From Tubulanus polymorphus (lineage: Eukaryota; Nemertea; Palaeonemertea; Tubulaniformes; Tubulanidae), in assembly GCF_964204645.1 (NCBI RefSeq), contig NC_134027.1, forward strand, positions 12,884,485-12,948,484: a stretch of DNA of 64,000 nt. Reading direction: 5' to 3'. Made by a program: the position numbers and the translations under genes. The notes under the pieces were generated by a model that saw only the letters and a list, made by a program, of their open reading frames with translations, made no database searches and was not told the origin of the DNA. Each line of letters begins with the position of its first letter. Position 1 is the first letter of the stretch. Shown here one piece after another: positions 46,116 through 55,561 of this stretch.

Positions 46116-46724
46116 TTAAATAAATTCATATTTAAATGGGTGTTGTAATCTAAATAGTAATTTTGATCTTTTAATATTTTTCAACTTATCCATATATTCA
46201 TTATGTAAATCATGTGGAATTATATCATTTTCCTCAAGTGCATTTTTCATCGATTTTCTATCTTTATTGTAGAATAAAACTAGAAATCTAATGTTTTCTC
46301 TAAAGTCTTTAACAATTGAATTATATTTTTGATTTAAAACCCAAGTTGTTATCCCAAAATGTCTGCCAGAAAAAGCTAAATAGCATAACTCACTTTCTCT
46401 CACTTTTGAATCATGTAAATTTGCGCAATCATCTATGATAAATAATGTATTTGATCCTTTATAAATATCAATTGCTATTTTTATACAATTATCTAAATTT
46501 TCTTTTACTGTTTTAGGATCTAATATAATAAATTTATTATTTCTAGTAATATTTCTATCATAAGTTTGATTAAATTCATATGTTGGACAAAATAATACTA
46601 TATTATCAAAATAGTTTTTATAAACAGTTTCTAATAAATTTAATATAAAATAAGTTTTTCCACAATTTGTTACACCAGAAATTAACATATTATGAGGCTC
46701 AAATATAAATAATTCCTTATTCAT
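46116..46724 (-). CDS. genome-packaging ATPase (FtsK/HerA, A32-like)
   Basis: 202 residues, intact. Walker A is GVTNCGKT (17-24) near the N-terminus, and Walker B is NTLFIIDD (92-99) with the acidic pair at the end. LAFSGRHFGITTWVLNQKY follows, matching the sensor region of A32-type ATPases. This enzyme drives DNA into preformed capsids in Polintons, adenovirus-like and NCLDV-type viruses. The ATG at 46,724 directly follows the TAA stop of the integrase with no base between, so the two are tightly coupled. The length is usual for Polinton ATPases. Confidence 0.92.
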   Translation of the reverse strand: MNKELFIFEPHNMLISGVTNCGKTYFILNLLETVYKNYFDNIVLFCPTYEFNQTYDRNITRNNKFIILDPKTVKENLDNCIKIAIDIYKGSNTLFIIDDCANLHDSKVRESELCYLAFSGRHFGITTWVLNQKYNSIVKDFRENIRFLVLFYNKDRKSMKNALEENDIIPHDLHNEYMDKLKNIKRSKLLFRLQHPFKYEFI

Positions 46725-47849
46725 TTATATATTTTTAATTTTACTTGATAATATCCATTCATTGAATTTATCTGGCCATCCAACCCATTTTACTAAAGAA
46801 TATTTTTTTCTTTTAATAGTTTTTGTTTTTAATACTTTTTCAATTTTATATTCTTGTTCTAGATTTTCAATAGTTAAACTCAATTCTTCTTCATAAAAAT
46901 ACCCATCAACTTCTTCACCATCTAAATCTTCTAATTTATAGACATATGGTTTTGTTGTTATTACCTTTTTTTTTATATATATTTCCCTAGTAAAATTTCG
47001 ATCGTATCCCTTGTCAAATATCTTTTTATACTTAGAAATTCTAACATTTTGACCAACTTTAAATTTAGGTTCACCAAAATCATCTACAAGAAATGATCCA
47101 TATAAATAATTCCAAACAATTTCAGCATTTTCAGGTTTTCTAGCATCAATAGGTTTCATTCCAATAGAAGAATGATAAGAATTATTATATTCTTCTATCA
47201 ATTTTGGTAAAACATCAATCCATTTAAAAGTATTATTTGCTGTAAAATATTTCCACATTCTTGTTCTTAATGTTCTATTAAATCGTTCAACAAATGCTGC
47301 TCCTCTATCCGATTTTGTTGAAAAATATTTAATATTATGATTATCTAAGAGTTCATGAACAAGTGAATTATCAAATTCTTTTCCATCATCAAATTGTATT
47401 TTTTCTGGTTTTAGTTTATCATCCGAAAGAAATTTTCTTAAAACATTTGATGTTTGTACAGCATCTTTTCTATAAAGTGGGAAGCTCCATACATAACGAC
47501 TAAAAATATCAATTATATTCAATAACCACCAATAATCATCATTATCTTTCTTAACATTTTTCATATCAATTAAATCTCCTTGCCACTGTTGATCTACATA
47601 ACTTACCATAGTTTTACGAGTTTTATATTTTCTAACAATTTTTTTATGTGTTGTGTATGTTGGTTGTTCTAACATAAATTCATTTATATCTTTATATTTA
47701 ACTAAATTTTGTGGGATTATCTTATCTAATTTATCTTGTTTTACTTGACGCCATATATTTTTGGCAGAAGAATAAGCAACCGAACTCTCAGGGTTGTAAT
47801 ATAAATTTCTTAAATATTGTTCTTTAGTATTAGGAGTTTTTTTTACCAC
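46725..47849 (-). CDS. retroviral-type integrase with chromodomain
   Basis: 374 residues. The rve core has QWQGDLIDMKN (Asp about 92), IQFDDGKEFDN (Asp 154) and GAAFVERFNRTLRTRMW (Glu 188), with SRYVWSFPL between. An SH3-like segment (FKVGQNVRISKYKKIFDKGY) and a C-terminal chromodomain (EKVLKTKTIKRKKY, LVKWVGWPDKFNEWI, about 336-371) follow. It inserts the element into host DNA; the chromodomain may target histone marks. The triad is intact. The usual start codon is damaged: the promoter module at 47,854-47,872 is followed by ATC, and the open frame begins only at a GTG, 47,849, in another phase. Expression from this copy is therefore doubtful. Confidence 0.93.
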   Translation of the reverse strand: MVKKTPNTKEQYLRNLYYNPESSVAYSSAKNIWRQVKQDKLDKIIPQNLVKYKDINEFMLEQPTYTTHKKIVRKYKTRKTMVSYVDQQWQGDLIDMKNVKKDNDDYWWLLNIIDIFSRYVWSFPLYRKDAVQTSNVLRKFLSDDKLKPEKIQFDDGKEFDNSLVHELLDNHNIKYFSTKSDRGAAFVERFNRTLRTRMWKYFTANNTFKWIDVLPKLIEEYNNSYHSSIGMKPIDARKPENAEIVWNYLYGSFLVDDFGEPKFKVGQNVRISKYKKIFDKGYDRNFTREIYIKKKVITTKPYVYKLEDLDGEEVDGYFYEEELSLTIENLEQEYKIEKVLKTKTIKRKKYSLVKWVGWPDKFNEWILSSKIKNI

Positions 47850-47853
47850 CGAT

Positions 47854-47872
47854 TTATATATCCTTAATTTTA
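47854..47872 (-). promoter_or_regulatory. 19-nt module before a lost start codon
   Basis: TAAAATTAAGGATATATAA is the same variant as that before the ATPase gene (TAAAATTAAAAATATATAA, 46,725-46,743). Here it is followed by ATC instead of ATG. Confidence 0.6.
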
Positions 47873-47883
47873 ACTTTATATTT

Positions 47884-49062
47884 CTAATATTGAATACTAT
47901 CTAATTGTGAATTTACAATATTTAATTGCGCGTCAGATATAATATAAATGTGCATTTTAAAATTTAAGCTTCCTTTTTTCTTTTTCATGAATAATTGTAT
48001 TCCATCTTTAGTGTGCAGTAGTTTTTTCCCAGAACCATGTAATGAATTATCCTCTGTTGTTCTAAAATCTAATCATAATGCGTATTTATTGCCGGTATAA
48101 TAATCAATTTGATTAATATTACAATTTTCAAATGATTTTACTTTTTCATTCATAAAATGTTTTCTAATTTCTGGCCACTGATCTATCATTCTCATTCCTT
48201 GACAAAATATTTTATTTGGTATTCCTTCGATAGTTATTTCTACTTTTGTTATTTCAGGATTATATTAATTATCTACCTTTATTGCGCCATTAGTATATGT
48301 TGCAATGGTAAAAAATATTAATATAATATCATTTAATAGATATTCTTGGGAAGTTAATATTCTCATTAATTATTTCATCATTTGCATTAATAATTACAGT
48401 TTTAAATTTATCAATATAATCATATAATAATGAAAATCCTTGATTGTATTGTGTTTGAATTGTGCTAGCAATATTTTCATTAGTTACTGTGTCATATTCT
48501 AAACATATATTTGATAATTTATAACCCATATCTTTAACAACGCTAGACAATACAATTTCATTTACAGGAGCAAATGTTATCTCAAATATAATATCTTCTT
48601 GAATTGCGTATTTATATAAAGGTGCATTATTATTTATCAATTCAAAGTCTAATGGAATTTTATATTTGCTTCCATAAATCTTTTTAATCAAATTATCTGT
48701 GGCACGAGTTACTATTGCGTCATTAGCTCCTGATCTTAATTTATTATGGTTTTCCGATTGAATACCCTGAAATATCATATTATTTCTATTTTCAAAATAA
48801 TAGAATTGATTATAATCAAATATCTTCCAACATTATCAACAACATAATTATTATCATGACCAATTACTTTTATATCAGCTGATAAATAAATACTATTTGG
48901 AACATAAAAAGTATTTCGTGTTAATCTAGGAATTCTAACATATAAAGTTTCATCGGGATTAATATTTGAAGGATTATGAGTAATTATATGATGTGATCAT
49001 TCTGCTTTAATAGCATTAGATATTCTAGAAATCTTAGAAGGACTTATATAACTCCCACTCAT
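47884..49062 (-). pseudogene. major capsid protein (double jelly roll)
   Basis: The start at 49,062 follows its module. N-terminal ISPSKISRISNAIKAE ends at an in-frame TGA (48,997-48,999) and the frame continues with LYVRIPRLTRNTFYVP and YLSADIKVIG. A frameshift near 48,835 leads to the ORF at 48,329-48,778 with GIQSENHNKLRSGANDA, YKIPLDFELINNNAPLYKYA and DIIFEITFAPVNEIV. Another shift near 48,330 and two stops precede the C-terminal part with DQWPEIRKHF, NSLHGSGKKLL and HIYIISDAQLNIV. Order and motifs fit the Polinton major capsid protein, which forms the icosahedral shell. This copy cannot make a full product. Confidence 0.85.
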
Positions 49063-49081
49063 TTATTTAACAAAAAAATTA
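49063..49081 (-). promoter_or_regulatory. 19-nt ATG-proximal module, capsid gene
   Basis: TAATTTTTTTGTTAAATAA directly precedes the ATG at 49,062. The upstream gene ends 15 bp further away. Confidence 0.78.
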
Positions 49082-49096
49082 ATTATTTATTTTTTA

Positions 49097-50525
49097 TTAT
49101 TTTTTTTCTTGATATCTTTTTGATATCATATTCACTAACCCAAAAATAATAGCACTTACAACTGTAATTAAAAATAAAATAATATGTTCAGCAGCAAAGT
49201 TAAGAATATTCTCAGCAAATTTCAATATAAAACCAACAATTGATGCAATAATTCCTGGTAAAGCTGCAGCAGATTTTTTAGATAGTTCCCATAAATATTT
49301 TGCTAATTTCTTTAAACCATCTTTAACTTTATCTTGTATAGAATTATTACCTGGGGGTTTATCTGGTTTATTGGGAGTAGGAGTAGATTTCAAAGCATTT
49401 GATATTGCTAAACCTATTGTTGTAAATAACATAGTTACAGCTGTTAGAATTGAAAGAATTGTTATTCCTTCTAATCTAAATAATAATTTTATTCTATCTT
49501 TTAATGATATTTCAGAATTTGGTTTAATCAACAAATCTTTAAAAATAACTTTTAATCTATTAATATTATAATCATATGATTTTAATAATAATTTAATTTC
49601 TTCTTTCTGTACTTCTAAATTATCTTTTAAATTATTAATTTCTTCTTCTAATCGTAATTCTTTTTGCCTATATTCTATTTCATCAATTACTTGATGATCT
49701 AAATCAGACTTTAATTGTTCTATTTCTTTATTTTTATCAGTTAATTCTTTTTCTAAAAATCTAATTTTAAAATCTCTTATACTTTTATCATGCGCAAATT
49801 TATCAGCTTTATTTCTTATACTAATAATTTCTCTAATTGCTTTATCAGAAAATATATTTAAATCTTCTAGTTGTTGATCTGTTGCATCAATTAATCCATT
49901 CGGTAAAAGTTTTTCAATTGGAACTTTATTTGATTTAAGTTTACTAGTTTTGGAAGTTATATTCTGTTTCTGATTTCTTTTTGATTATTTCAAATAATTC
50001 ATTAATTCTTTGTTTAAATACGTCTATATTATCATCTCTTTCTTTTTGCGTAACATCAGTTATTTCATTACTATTACTTATTATTTTAATTTTATCTGGT
50101 TCTAATTTTTTTAAAGTTGATTCTGCTAATATTTTATTTTTATAATTTTTATAAGTGATATCAATATAATAATTACCTTTCAAACGATAATAACATTTAC
50201 CATTATCTAAAAATTTTAATTTATTTGCTAAAGGTCCAACGTCTTCATCATTTATGTTAAGTTTAGATTTTTCAATTAAATCTTCTAATTTAGGTATTTT
50301 GTTTAAATTATCTAAATCTTGTTTTACTAAACCTGGGTCTAAATTGTCAGGATTTAATTATGATTCTGCATTTTTAATATAATCAGGCATATTTAAATTA
50401 TTATTATATTCTGGCTCATTACCATCATTAAAACTTGTTTCACTAAAATCAGGTTGTTGTTCATCAGTTATACCAGGTTCATCAAAAGGATCCATTCCAA
50501 TATCTTCGCCACCTTCTACATCCAT
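49097..50525 (-). pseudogene. coiled-coil and two-helix membrane protein, probable virion component
   Basis: The start is at 50,525. The acidic N-terminus (GGEDIGMDPFDEPGITDEQQ) has an in-frame TAA near 50,357. The frame holds KLKFLDNGKCYYRLKGNYY up to a stop at 49,944, shifts by one base, and continues with NKVPIEKLLPNGL, a long coiled coil about 49,580-49,850 (KELTDKNKEIEQLKSDLDHQ; LEEEINNLKDNLEVQKEEIK) and a C-terminal part with two hydrophobic helices (ILSILTAVTMLFTTIGLAI and IILFLITVVSAIIFGLV). With breaks bridged it would span about 475 codons. Polintons commonly encode a large protein of this kind beside the capsid gene. The function is unknown. Confidence 0.6.
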
Positions 50526-50544
50526 TTATATAATAAAAAAATTA
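50526..50544 (-). promoter_or_regulatory. 19-nt ATG-proximal module
   Basis: TAATTTTTTTATTATATAA. Its first three bases are the stop codon of the upstream gene. Confidence 0.78.
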
Positions 50545-51946
50545 AAATTTAAAATATAATATTCCTCCTATAACAATTCCTATACAAGTTAAAGCTAATT
50601 TAGTATTTTCATGAAATTTATTATCATTATCAGTTTATCATTATCAGTTTTAATTATATCATGTTGAATATTATCAGTTTTAATATTTTCTGTAATATTG
50701 TAATCTTTTATTTTGGAATCATTATCCAATTTAATATTCTTAGTTTTAGTTTCTGTTGATTGAATATGTTTTTTATTTTTTTCACCTTCCATTAATTTTG
50801 GAGCAGTAATTATCTTTTTATTTATATCATTCAATCCAAATGAATTATTTATTGTTGCAGTTTTAATTAGATTATTATAACCAATTATATTTCCCATCTT
50901 TAATACTAAATCATTAGAAATAATTAATAGATTAGGGCCTATACAATAATTCAATCTAATATGTGATTTATCTAAATAATTTTGATATCTTACAATGTTT
51001 TCTGGAATCGATCTATTTTTATCATTATGAATGGAATCTTCTAATAAAACTTTAAATTGTTTTTGTGTATCAAATGATGTATTTAAATTTCCAATTATTG
51101 GGGATCTTGTTTCAACTTGCGAACCTAAAATACATATCAAATAAGTTCTAATAGATTGATTTATTCTTTGTATACCTGATTTTGTAAAACCTTCATTATT
51201 TTCTAAAATGAAATAAACCCAACCATTATTGTTTTCTTGTTTTAAATTATCATAAAATGTCGGTAATTAATTGAAATTTAATGTTTCTAAATCCTTAGTT
51301 TCTATTTTACCATAACCTAATTTATTACTATAGATATTATACAAACTATTAGATGGTATGGGAAGTGCACAATATTCTGCAATCTTTTTAGGGCAAGGAA
51401 GTGATCTTATTGTTCCAATTTTTGTTCTAAAATCAGAATTATTTATATCTATATTAAATTCATTACAAATTTTATAAAACTTTGATAAATTAATATTATT
51501 ATCTAATTCTTTAAAATACCTAGATCCTGGTAAAGCGCACTCTAATTCATTTAATATTATTCTGATTTGAAAGTATGTATGAAATCTAAATAAACTTTGA
51601 ATTAATTTATATTTAGAATTATTCAAATGATCATTCCAACTAATTCCACAACCACCTGTTGTTGCACAATAAACAGCAAAATTTAATTGGTTCTACCAAT
51701 ACTTCATATTAGATTTTAATAACCATTGTTTTTCATCTTTCAATTTTTCAAAATTAATTAAATATACATGAAATATATTTTCCATCTTTGCATTAAAATT
51801 ATTAGTTTCAGTAACATAAATTTCTAAATTAGTTAATGAATCTAAAACTTCATTTCTATATGTAATATCTTATTAAAATCTATTGCTGGAATATTATATT
51901 TAATTGATTTATTACATTGGAAAGCTTTTGGAAAACTATCTACCAT
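50542..51946 (-). pseudogene. large virion-associated protein candidate
   Basis: The start at 51,946 reads MVDSFPKAFQCNKSIKYNIP and soon meets a frameshift and stop (near 51,850-51,880). Later segments are FAVYCATTGGCGISWNDH, FRFHTYFQIRIILNELECAL, the 51,267-51,626 frame, then WVYFILENNEGFTKSGIQRI and the 50,595-51,140 frame with a Lys/Asp-rich tail. A 14-bp tandem duplication near 50,630 (CTGATAATGATAAA twice) shifts the frame just before a final hydrophobic helix (LALTCIGIVIGGILYF). The layout resembles a long protein found in many Polintons whose role is not known. Confidence 0.55.
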
Positions 51947-51965
51947 TTATATAATTAAAAAATTA
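51947..51965 (-). promoter_or_regulatory. 19-nt ATG-proximal module
   Basis: TAATTTTTTAATTATATAA. The leading TAA is the stop codon of the 51,963-52,370 gene. Confidence 0.78.
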
Positions 51966-52370
51966 ATAATTTATTAATTCTTTTAATAATTTATCTTGTT
52001 CTTCAACTGTTATATGACCATTTAAACTTATGATATAATCTAGTGTGTTCTTTAATTTATTAATTTCTTTTATATTAGTTTTAATTTTTTCTTTATTACT
52101 TTTTATATTTAATTTTGAACTTATACCAGTTAAAACACTTGAACTTAATCCTAACACGCCAATTGATATAGCTAAAGGTGTTAAAGGACTGAATATTGCT
52201 AGAAATGTTATTACAGAACTAATTGTAACCGAACCACTAATAATCAAATAATATATATTTTTTCTTTTTAATTTTAAATCATTTTCAAATTCTAATATTT
52301 GTTTTTCTAAATATATTTTTAATTTAGTTTTATTTATATCATGAGGAATAATATCAATATTATCTTCCAT
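51963..52370 (-). CDS. small two-helix membrane protein
   Basis: 135 residues, intact. Polar N-terminus with a basic helix (EFENDLKLKRKN), then the hydrophobic helices YYLIISGSVTISSVITFLAI and LTPLAISIGVLGLSSSVLTG separated by a proline turn. A Lys-rich amphipathic C-terminal half follows (NIKSNKEKIKTNIKEINKLK). This topology suits an internal-membrane or membrane-lytic virion protein. No family was recognised. Confidence 0.6.
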   Translation of the reverse strand: MEDNIDIIPHDINKTKLKIYLEKQILEFENDLKLKRKNIYYLIISGSVTISSVITFLAIFSPLTPLAISIGVLGLSSSVLTGISSKLNIKSNKEKIKTNIKEINKLKNTLDYIISLNGHITVEEQDKLLKELINY

Positions 52371-52389
52371 TTATTTAGAAAAAAAATTA
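52371..52389 (-). promoter_or_regulatory. 19-nt ATG-proximal module
   Basis: TAATTTTTTTTCTAAATAA. The upstream gene stops with TAG at 52,390-52,392, directly abutting the module. Confidence 0.78.
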
Positions 52390-52812
52390 CTAATTAGTAA
52401 ATTTATATGCTACATATATAACAATAACAGTTCCACCTAAAATCCATATTATTTCATATTTCTGTTGTTCTTTACTTGGAGTATAATAATCTGATAATTT
52501 AGGTTTGTATAGATGTAATTTTTCTTTATTTGTTACTGCGTTATGTAAACTCATTGCATCATCAACTGATTGAAAATCTCTATGTGAAATCTTCTGATCA
52601 TAAAATTCCTTGTTAATATAATCCATATAGTTTTGCCTCTTTTCTCTATATTCTTCTGCAGCTTTATTGTATTTCACTAATGCTAAGTTATGTCTTCTTT
52701 GTTCTCCTAATGAACTATTTTTATCAATATGTTTAAATAAATATCCACCACCAGTAAATGCAAAAGCGTTAACAATTGCCGATCCTATAATAGTTATAAT
52801 TGCAGAAGCCAT
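52390..52812 (-). CDS. membrane protein with helices at both ends
   Basis: 140 residues, intact. An N-terminal hydrophobic segment (IITIIGSAIVNAFAFTGGGY) is followed by a charged helix, EQRRHNLALVKYNKAAEEYR and EKRQNYMDYINKEFYD, and a C-terminal helix (IIWILGGTVIVIYVAYKF). Small proteins with a GGGYLF-like start and RHNLAL-like helix are seen repeatedly in animal Polintons, but no function is assigned. Likely a virion or assembly protein. Confidence 0.65.
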   Translation of the reverse strand: MASAIITIIGSAIVNAFAFTGGGYLFKHIDKNSSLGEQRRHNLALVKYNKAAEEYREKRQNYMDYINKEFYDQKISHRDFQSVDDAMSLHNAVTNKEKLHLYKPKLSDYYTPSKEQQKYEIIWILGGTVIVIYVAYKFTN

Positions 52813-52831
52813 TTATTTAGTAAAATAATTA
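52813..52831 (-). promoter_or_regulatory. 19-nt ATG-proximal module
   Basis: TAATTATTTTACTAAATAA, the variant with an A interrupting the T run. It ends directly at the ATG at 52,812. Confidence 0.72.
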
Positions 52832-52836
52832 CGCAT

Positions 52837-53058
52837 TTATATGGGAGGAATATATTTTTGTTTTTCCAAATAATCAATAGTTAAATTAGATAAAGTAACT
52901 GCTAATGTTGATTTTAAGATATCATTTATATCAAATCTATCAACATTAACACTTCCCATTTTGAATACTTTTTTGAATACCATTGAATAACCAACTGTTC
53001 CAACTGATAGTAATGCGCCATTATATAATCCAGTTATTATCCACTTATTATCACTCAT
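52837..53058 (-). CDS. small hydrophobic protein
   Basis: 73 residues, intact. KWIITGLYNGALLSVGTVGY is a probable membrane segment, followed by FKKVFKMGSVNVDRFDINDI and a second, weaker hydrophobic stretch (LKSTLAVTLSNLTIDYL). The start is confirmed by its module. No family was recognised. Confidence 0.55.
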   Translation of the reverse strand: MSDNKWIITGLYNGALLSVGTVGYSMVFKKVFKMGSVNVDRFDINDILKSTLAVTLSNLTIDYLEKQKYIPPI

Positions 53059-53077
53059 TTATTAATCAAAAAAATTA
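53059..53077 (-). promoter_or_regulatory. 19-nt ATG-proximal module inside the upstream ORF
   Basis: TAATTTTTTTGATTAATAA. The upstream gene reads through most of the module and stops within it (TAA at 53,062-53,064). Confidence 0.75.
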
Positions 53078-53415
53078 CTATCTTTAAAATATTTAGTTAT
53101 CTTAGTGATGATTATTTCAACATTTATTTTATTACTAGTTTCATTTGTATATATTTCAATTATTATTTTTTTAATATCATCGATGATAAAATCTTCATCT
53201 AATTCATAAAATCTTAAAGATTCTCTAATTAGATTAGTAATCTTTTCTACATTTAAAGTTTCTTTATCTATTGTTTTTTCATACTCAAATGTTGTTTCAT
53301 TAGAAAATGCAATATTTTTGATATGTGTAATTACATCATTAATGTTAAATTTCATTTCTTTCTCACGTTTAAAATCAAATCCAAAACATATACTCGGTCC
53401 AACAGTTATATTCAT
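53062..53415 (-). CDS. small acidic/Ile-rich protein, unknown
   Basis: 117 residues, intact. It begins MNITVGPSICFGFDFKREKE and then is mostly helical and strand segments rich in Ile, Asn and Lys (ETLNVEKITNLIRESLRFYE, FIIDDIKKIIIEIY). No signal peptide or membrane helix. No family was recognised. Confidence 0.5.
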   Translation of the reverse strand: MNITVGPSICFGFDFKREKEMKFNINDVITHIKNIAFSNETTFEYEKTIDKETLNVEKITNLIRESLRFYELDEDFIIDDIKKIIIEIYTNETSNKINVEIIITKITKYFKDSNFFD

Positions 53416-53434
53416 TTATATAATGAAAAAATTA
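53416..53434 (-). promoter_or_regulatory. 19-nt ATG-proximal module
   Basis: TAATTTTTTCATTATATAA. The leading TAA is the stop codon of the minor capsid gene. Confidence 0.78.
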
Positions 53435-54189
53435 CTCTTTACATCTTATAACTAATTCATAAATTACAGGAAAGTTATTCAAATCAATTAAATAACCATT
53501 ATGATTTCTTATTTCTAATTTAAAATTATTGAAATGTGGAATACAAGGTTTAAAATCACATTCAGCTAATTTATAATTTATTTGCGTTCCAAATTCTTTA
53601 ACATTCTTCAATGGTAAAATGTTTAGTAAACCAGAATTACAAATTGTATCTTTAGTTGCTTCAAAAGTTTTTGTTGGGTCAATTAAATTGCAATAAATAT
53701 AAAAATGTGTAAAAGGTATTAAGTTTGATTTACCTTCTGCGTATGCTGTAACAATATCTGGGTTAATTCCTAACAGTTTACCTAAAGGTTTTCTCACTGT
53801 AAATTTAAATTGTCGTTATTAGCTAACCTAATCTTTATTTTATTAGAACTAGCACTTTTTAAAATTCTAATACTAAATCCGGAATCACTTCCTAATTTAG
53901 CTCGAGCTTTTCTATTAATTTCTTGTGCTAATGTATCTAAATTATATAATCCTGGTTTTAAATATATAAAAAACCATTTATTCCTTTTTTTGTAAAAGAT
54001 TGGAAAAATTAAATGTTCTAGACTTTTATCCGATATATTGTAAAATGAGTTACATAAACTTATATTTACTAATTTCAAATCTACACAATTCTTAAATTCT
54101 CTATCTAATTGTATTAATAAATTATGAGATTTATAATTTGTAAGTCTTCTAGAATCAACAAATATTCTGTATTCTTTTAATTCTGCCAT
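53432..54189 (-). pseudogene. minor capsid (penton-like, single jelly-roll) protein
   Basis: There are two frames. The first, 53,794-54,189, has EYRIFVDSRRLTNYKSHNLL, LKLVNISLCNSFYNISD and YLKPGLYNLDTLAQEINRKA. The second, 53,432-53,797, has LGKLLGINPDIVTAYAEGKS, FTHFYIYCNLIDPTKTF, SGLLNILPLKNVKEFGT and LDLNNFPVI-like IDLNNFPVIYELVIR. Content and order fit the penton-type minor capsid protein of Polintons, which occupies the five-fold vertices. A single-base shift at about 53,797 separates the halves, so this copy is broken once. The start at 54,189 lies on the shared divergent promoter. Confidence 0.75.
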
Positions 54190-54246
54190 TATTTATAACA
54201 TAAAAAAATTACACTCATCACCACAAGTAATTTTTTTCCCTAATAA
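54190..54246. promoter_or_regulatory. divergent promoter between minor capsid and zinc-finger genes
   Basis: Toward the left, TAATTTTTTTATGTTATAA stands 3 nt before ATG (54,189). Toward the right, TAATTTTTTTCCCTAATAA (54,228-54,246) abuts ATG at 54,247. Between them is ACTCATCACCACAAG, the same box as upstream of the 44,386 gene. Both genes share only 57 bp. Confidence 0.8.
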
Positions 54247-55561
54247 ATGGATGAGAAGATACCATGTGAAATTTGTGGTGAACTTCTAGGAAAAAGTAAT
54301 ATGGCTCGACATATGAAAAAACATGATGAAAATTATAAACCCCCTAAACTAAACTGCCCAAAATGTAATAAATCATTCTCAAGAAATTATGTTAAAAAAC
54401 ATTCAGAGAAGTGTAAAATTAATGGCGCAACGGCTAATGTTGATTGTAACGAAAGTAATAGTAATTCTGTTGAAGTTGAACCTGAAGTTATTTGGAAAAG
54501 ACCTTTCTTATTCTATGATAAGGATAATATAAAAGATCATTTCTGTGAGCCTTGTCAAATGAAATATAACCCAGAAGATTGGGAGAATCATCAATTTCGT
54601 AAAGCACATATAGATAAAATTTCTAATAAATTTGAAACTGAATTCAATGAAAGAAAAAATAATTTATTAGAAAAAATAAAATATGAGAAAACGTTACCAG
54701 ATAATAAAGAAACAGTTGAAAAGTTAGAAAAACAATATAATGAATTAACAAGAAAAACATATTATTGTAAATATTGTAAATTGATTATTACAACAAGTAA
54801 TTCAAATCTACATAATAGAACAATAAAACATAAAGAAAACGTAAGAAAATACCAGGAGCTTAATGAAGATCTATTACCAATAAATTATAAACAAAAATGC
54901 CCACAATGTAATTACGCGACCTTAAGACAAGAAGGTACTGTGTTATTTTGTAATGAATGTGGATGGCAAAAGAATTTATGGAGTGAAGAAAAAACTAGAA
55001 ATTTTCTCATAAATTAAATTATCTAGATGAAATTTTTAAAATATTTTCTATAGAAGATCATACACCAGAATATATGCAATGGCTTGAAAAAATGAAAATA
55101 ATAGAAAATAAAAATGGTGAAATAACTAAAAAATATATTATGAAAACAATTATTCCGTCAACATTTAACACAAAACAAAAGAAAATGTATTTATATTTAT
55201 TATTTAACGATTATTATGAAAAACCTAAATTAACAGAAGAAGATATGGAAAATATAAAAAAATATTCAAACAAATATTAATGTATCATTTGGAAAATAGA
55301 ATAACAGATTCAATTAATTATGAATTCTTTTTAAATAAGATTGTAAATTATTTAAACATAGATATTATAATTCCATTTGATGAATTCACAAACAAAAAGA
55401 AACAAAGAGAGCGAGATGAAATGTGGAACAAGATAGAACTTTATTTAAATAAGAAAAATGAAATGGAAGAAGAAGCTAAACAAATTATACAAGAACAATT
55501 AAATGAAAATGAAGAAGCCAATAGTGATTTCGATTATGATGATATTGATTTTATGTTTTAA
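54247..55561 (+). pseudogene. multi-zinc-finger protein with VLTF3-like C-terminal half
   Basis: The first frame (256 residues) has four C2H2/C2HC-like units (C7-C10/H22-H26; C37-C40/H52-C56; C100-C103/H115-H121; C174-C177/H189-H195). A zinc ribbon follows, C218-x2-C221...C235-x2-C238 (CPQCNYATLRQEG, FCNECGW). After a stop at 55,017, frames 55,074-55,280 and 55,280-55,561 continue with KKMYLYLLFNDYYEKPKLTE, NYEFFLNKIVNYLNID and KKKQRERDEMWNKIELYL. A zinc ribbon followed by a helical region ending in D-x-x-W-x-K-I-x-x-x-L is the layout of poxvirus-type late transcription factor 3. That assignment is inferred. It ends in an acidic tail and overlaps the PolB stop by 4 bp. Confidence 0.55.

Noticed and set aside
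53794-53797. ATGA-type translational coupling between two minor capsid ORFs
   Set aside because: Both halves are parts of one jelly-roll protein family, the downstream half lacks the 19-nt module, and a one-base frame break explains the overlap better.
51963-54189. Adenain-type maturation protease, expected in many Polintons
   Set aside because: None of the small ORFs shows a recognisable His-Asp/Glu-Gln-Cys arrangement. Absence is stated rather than forced.
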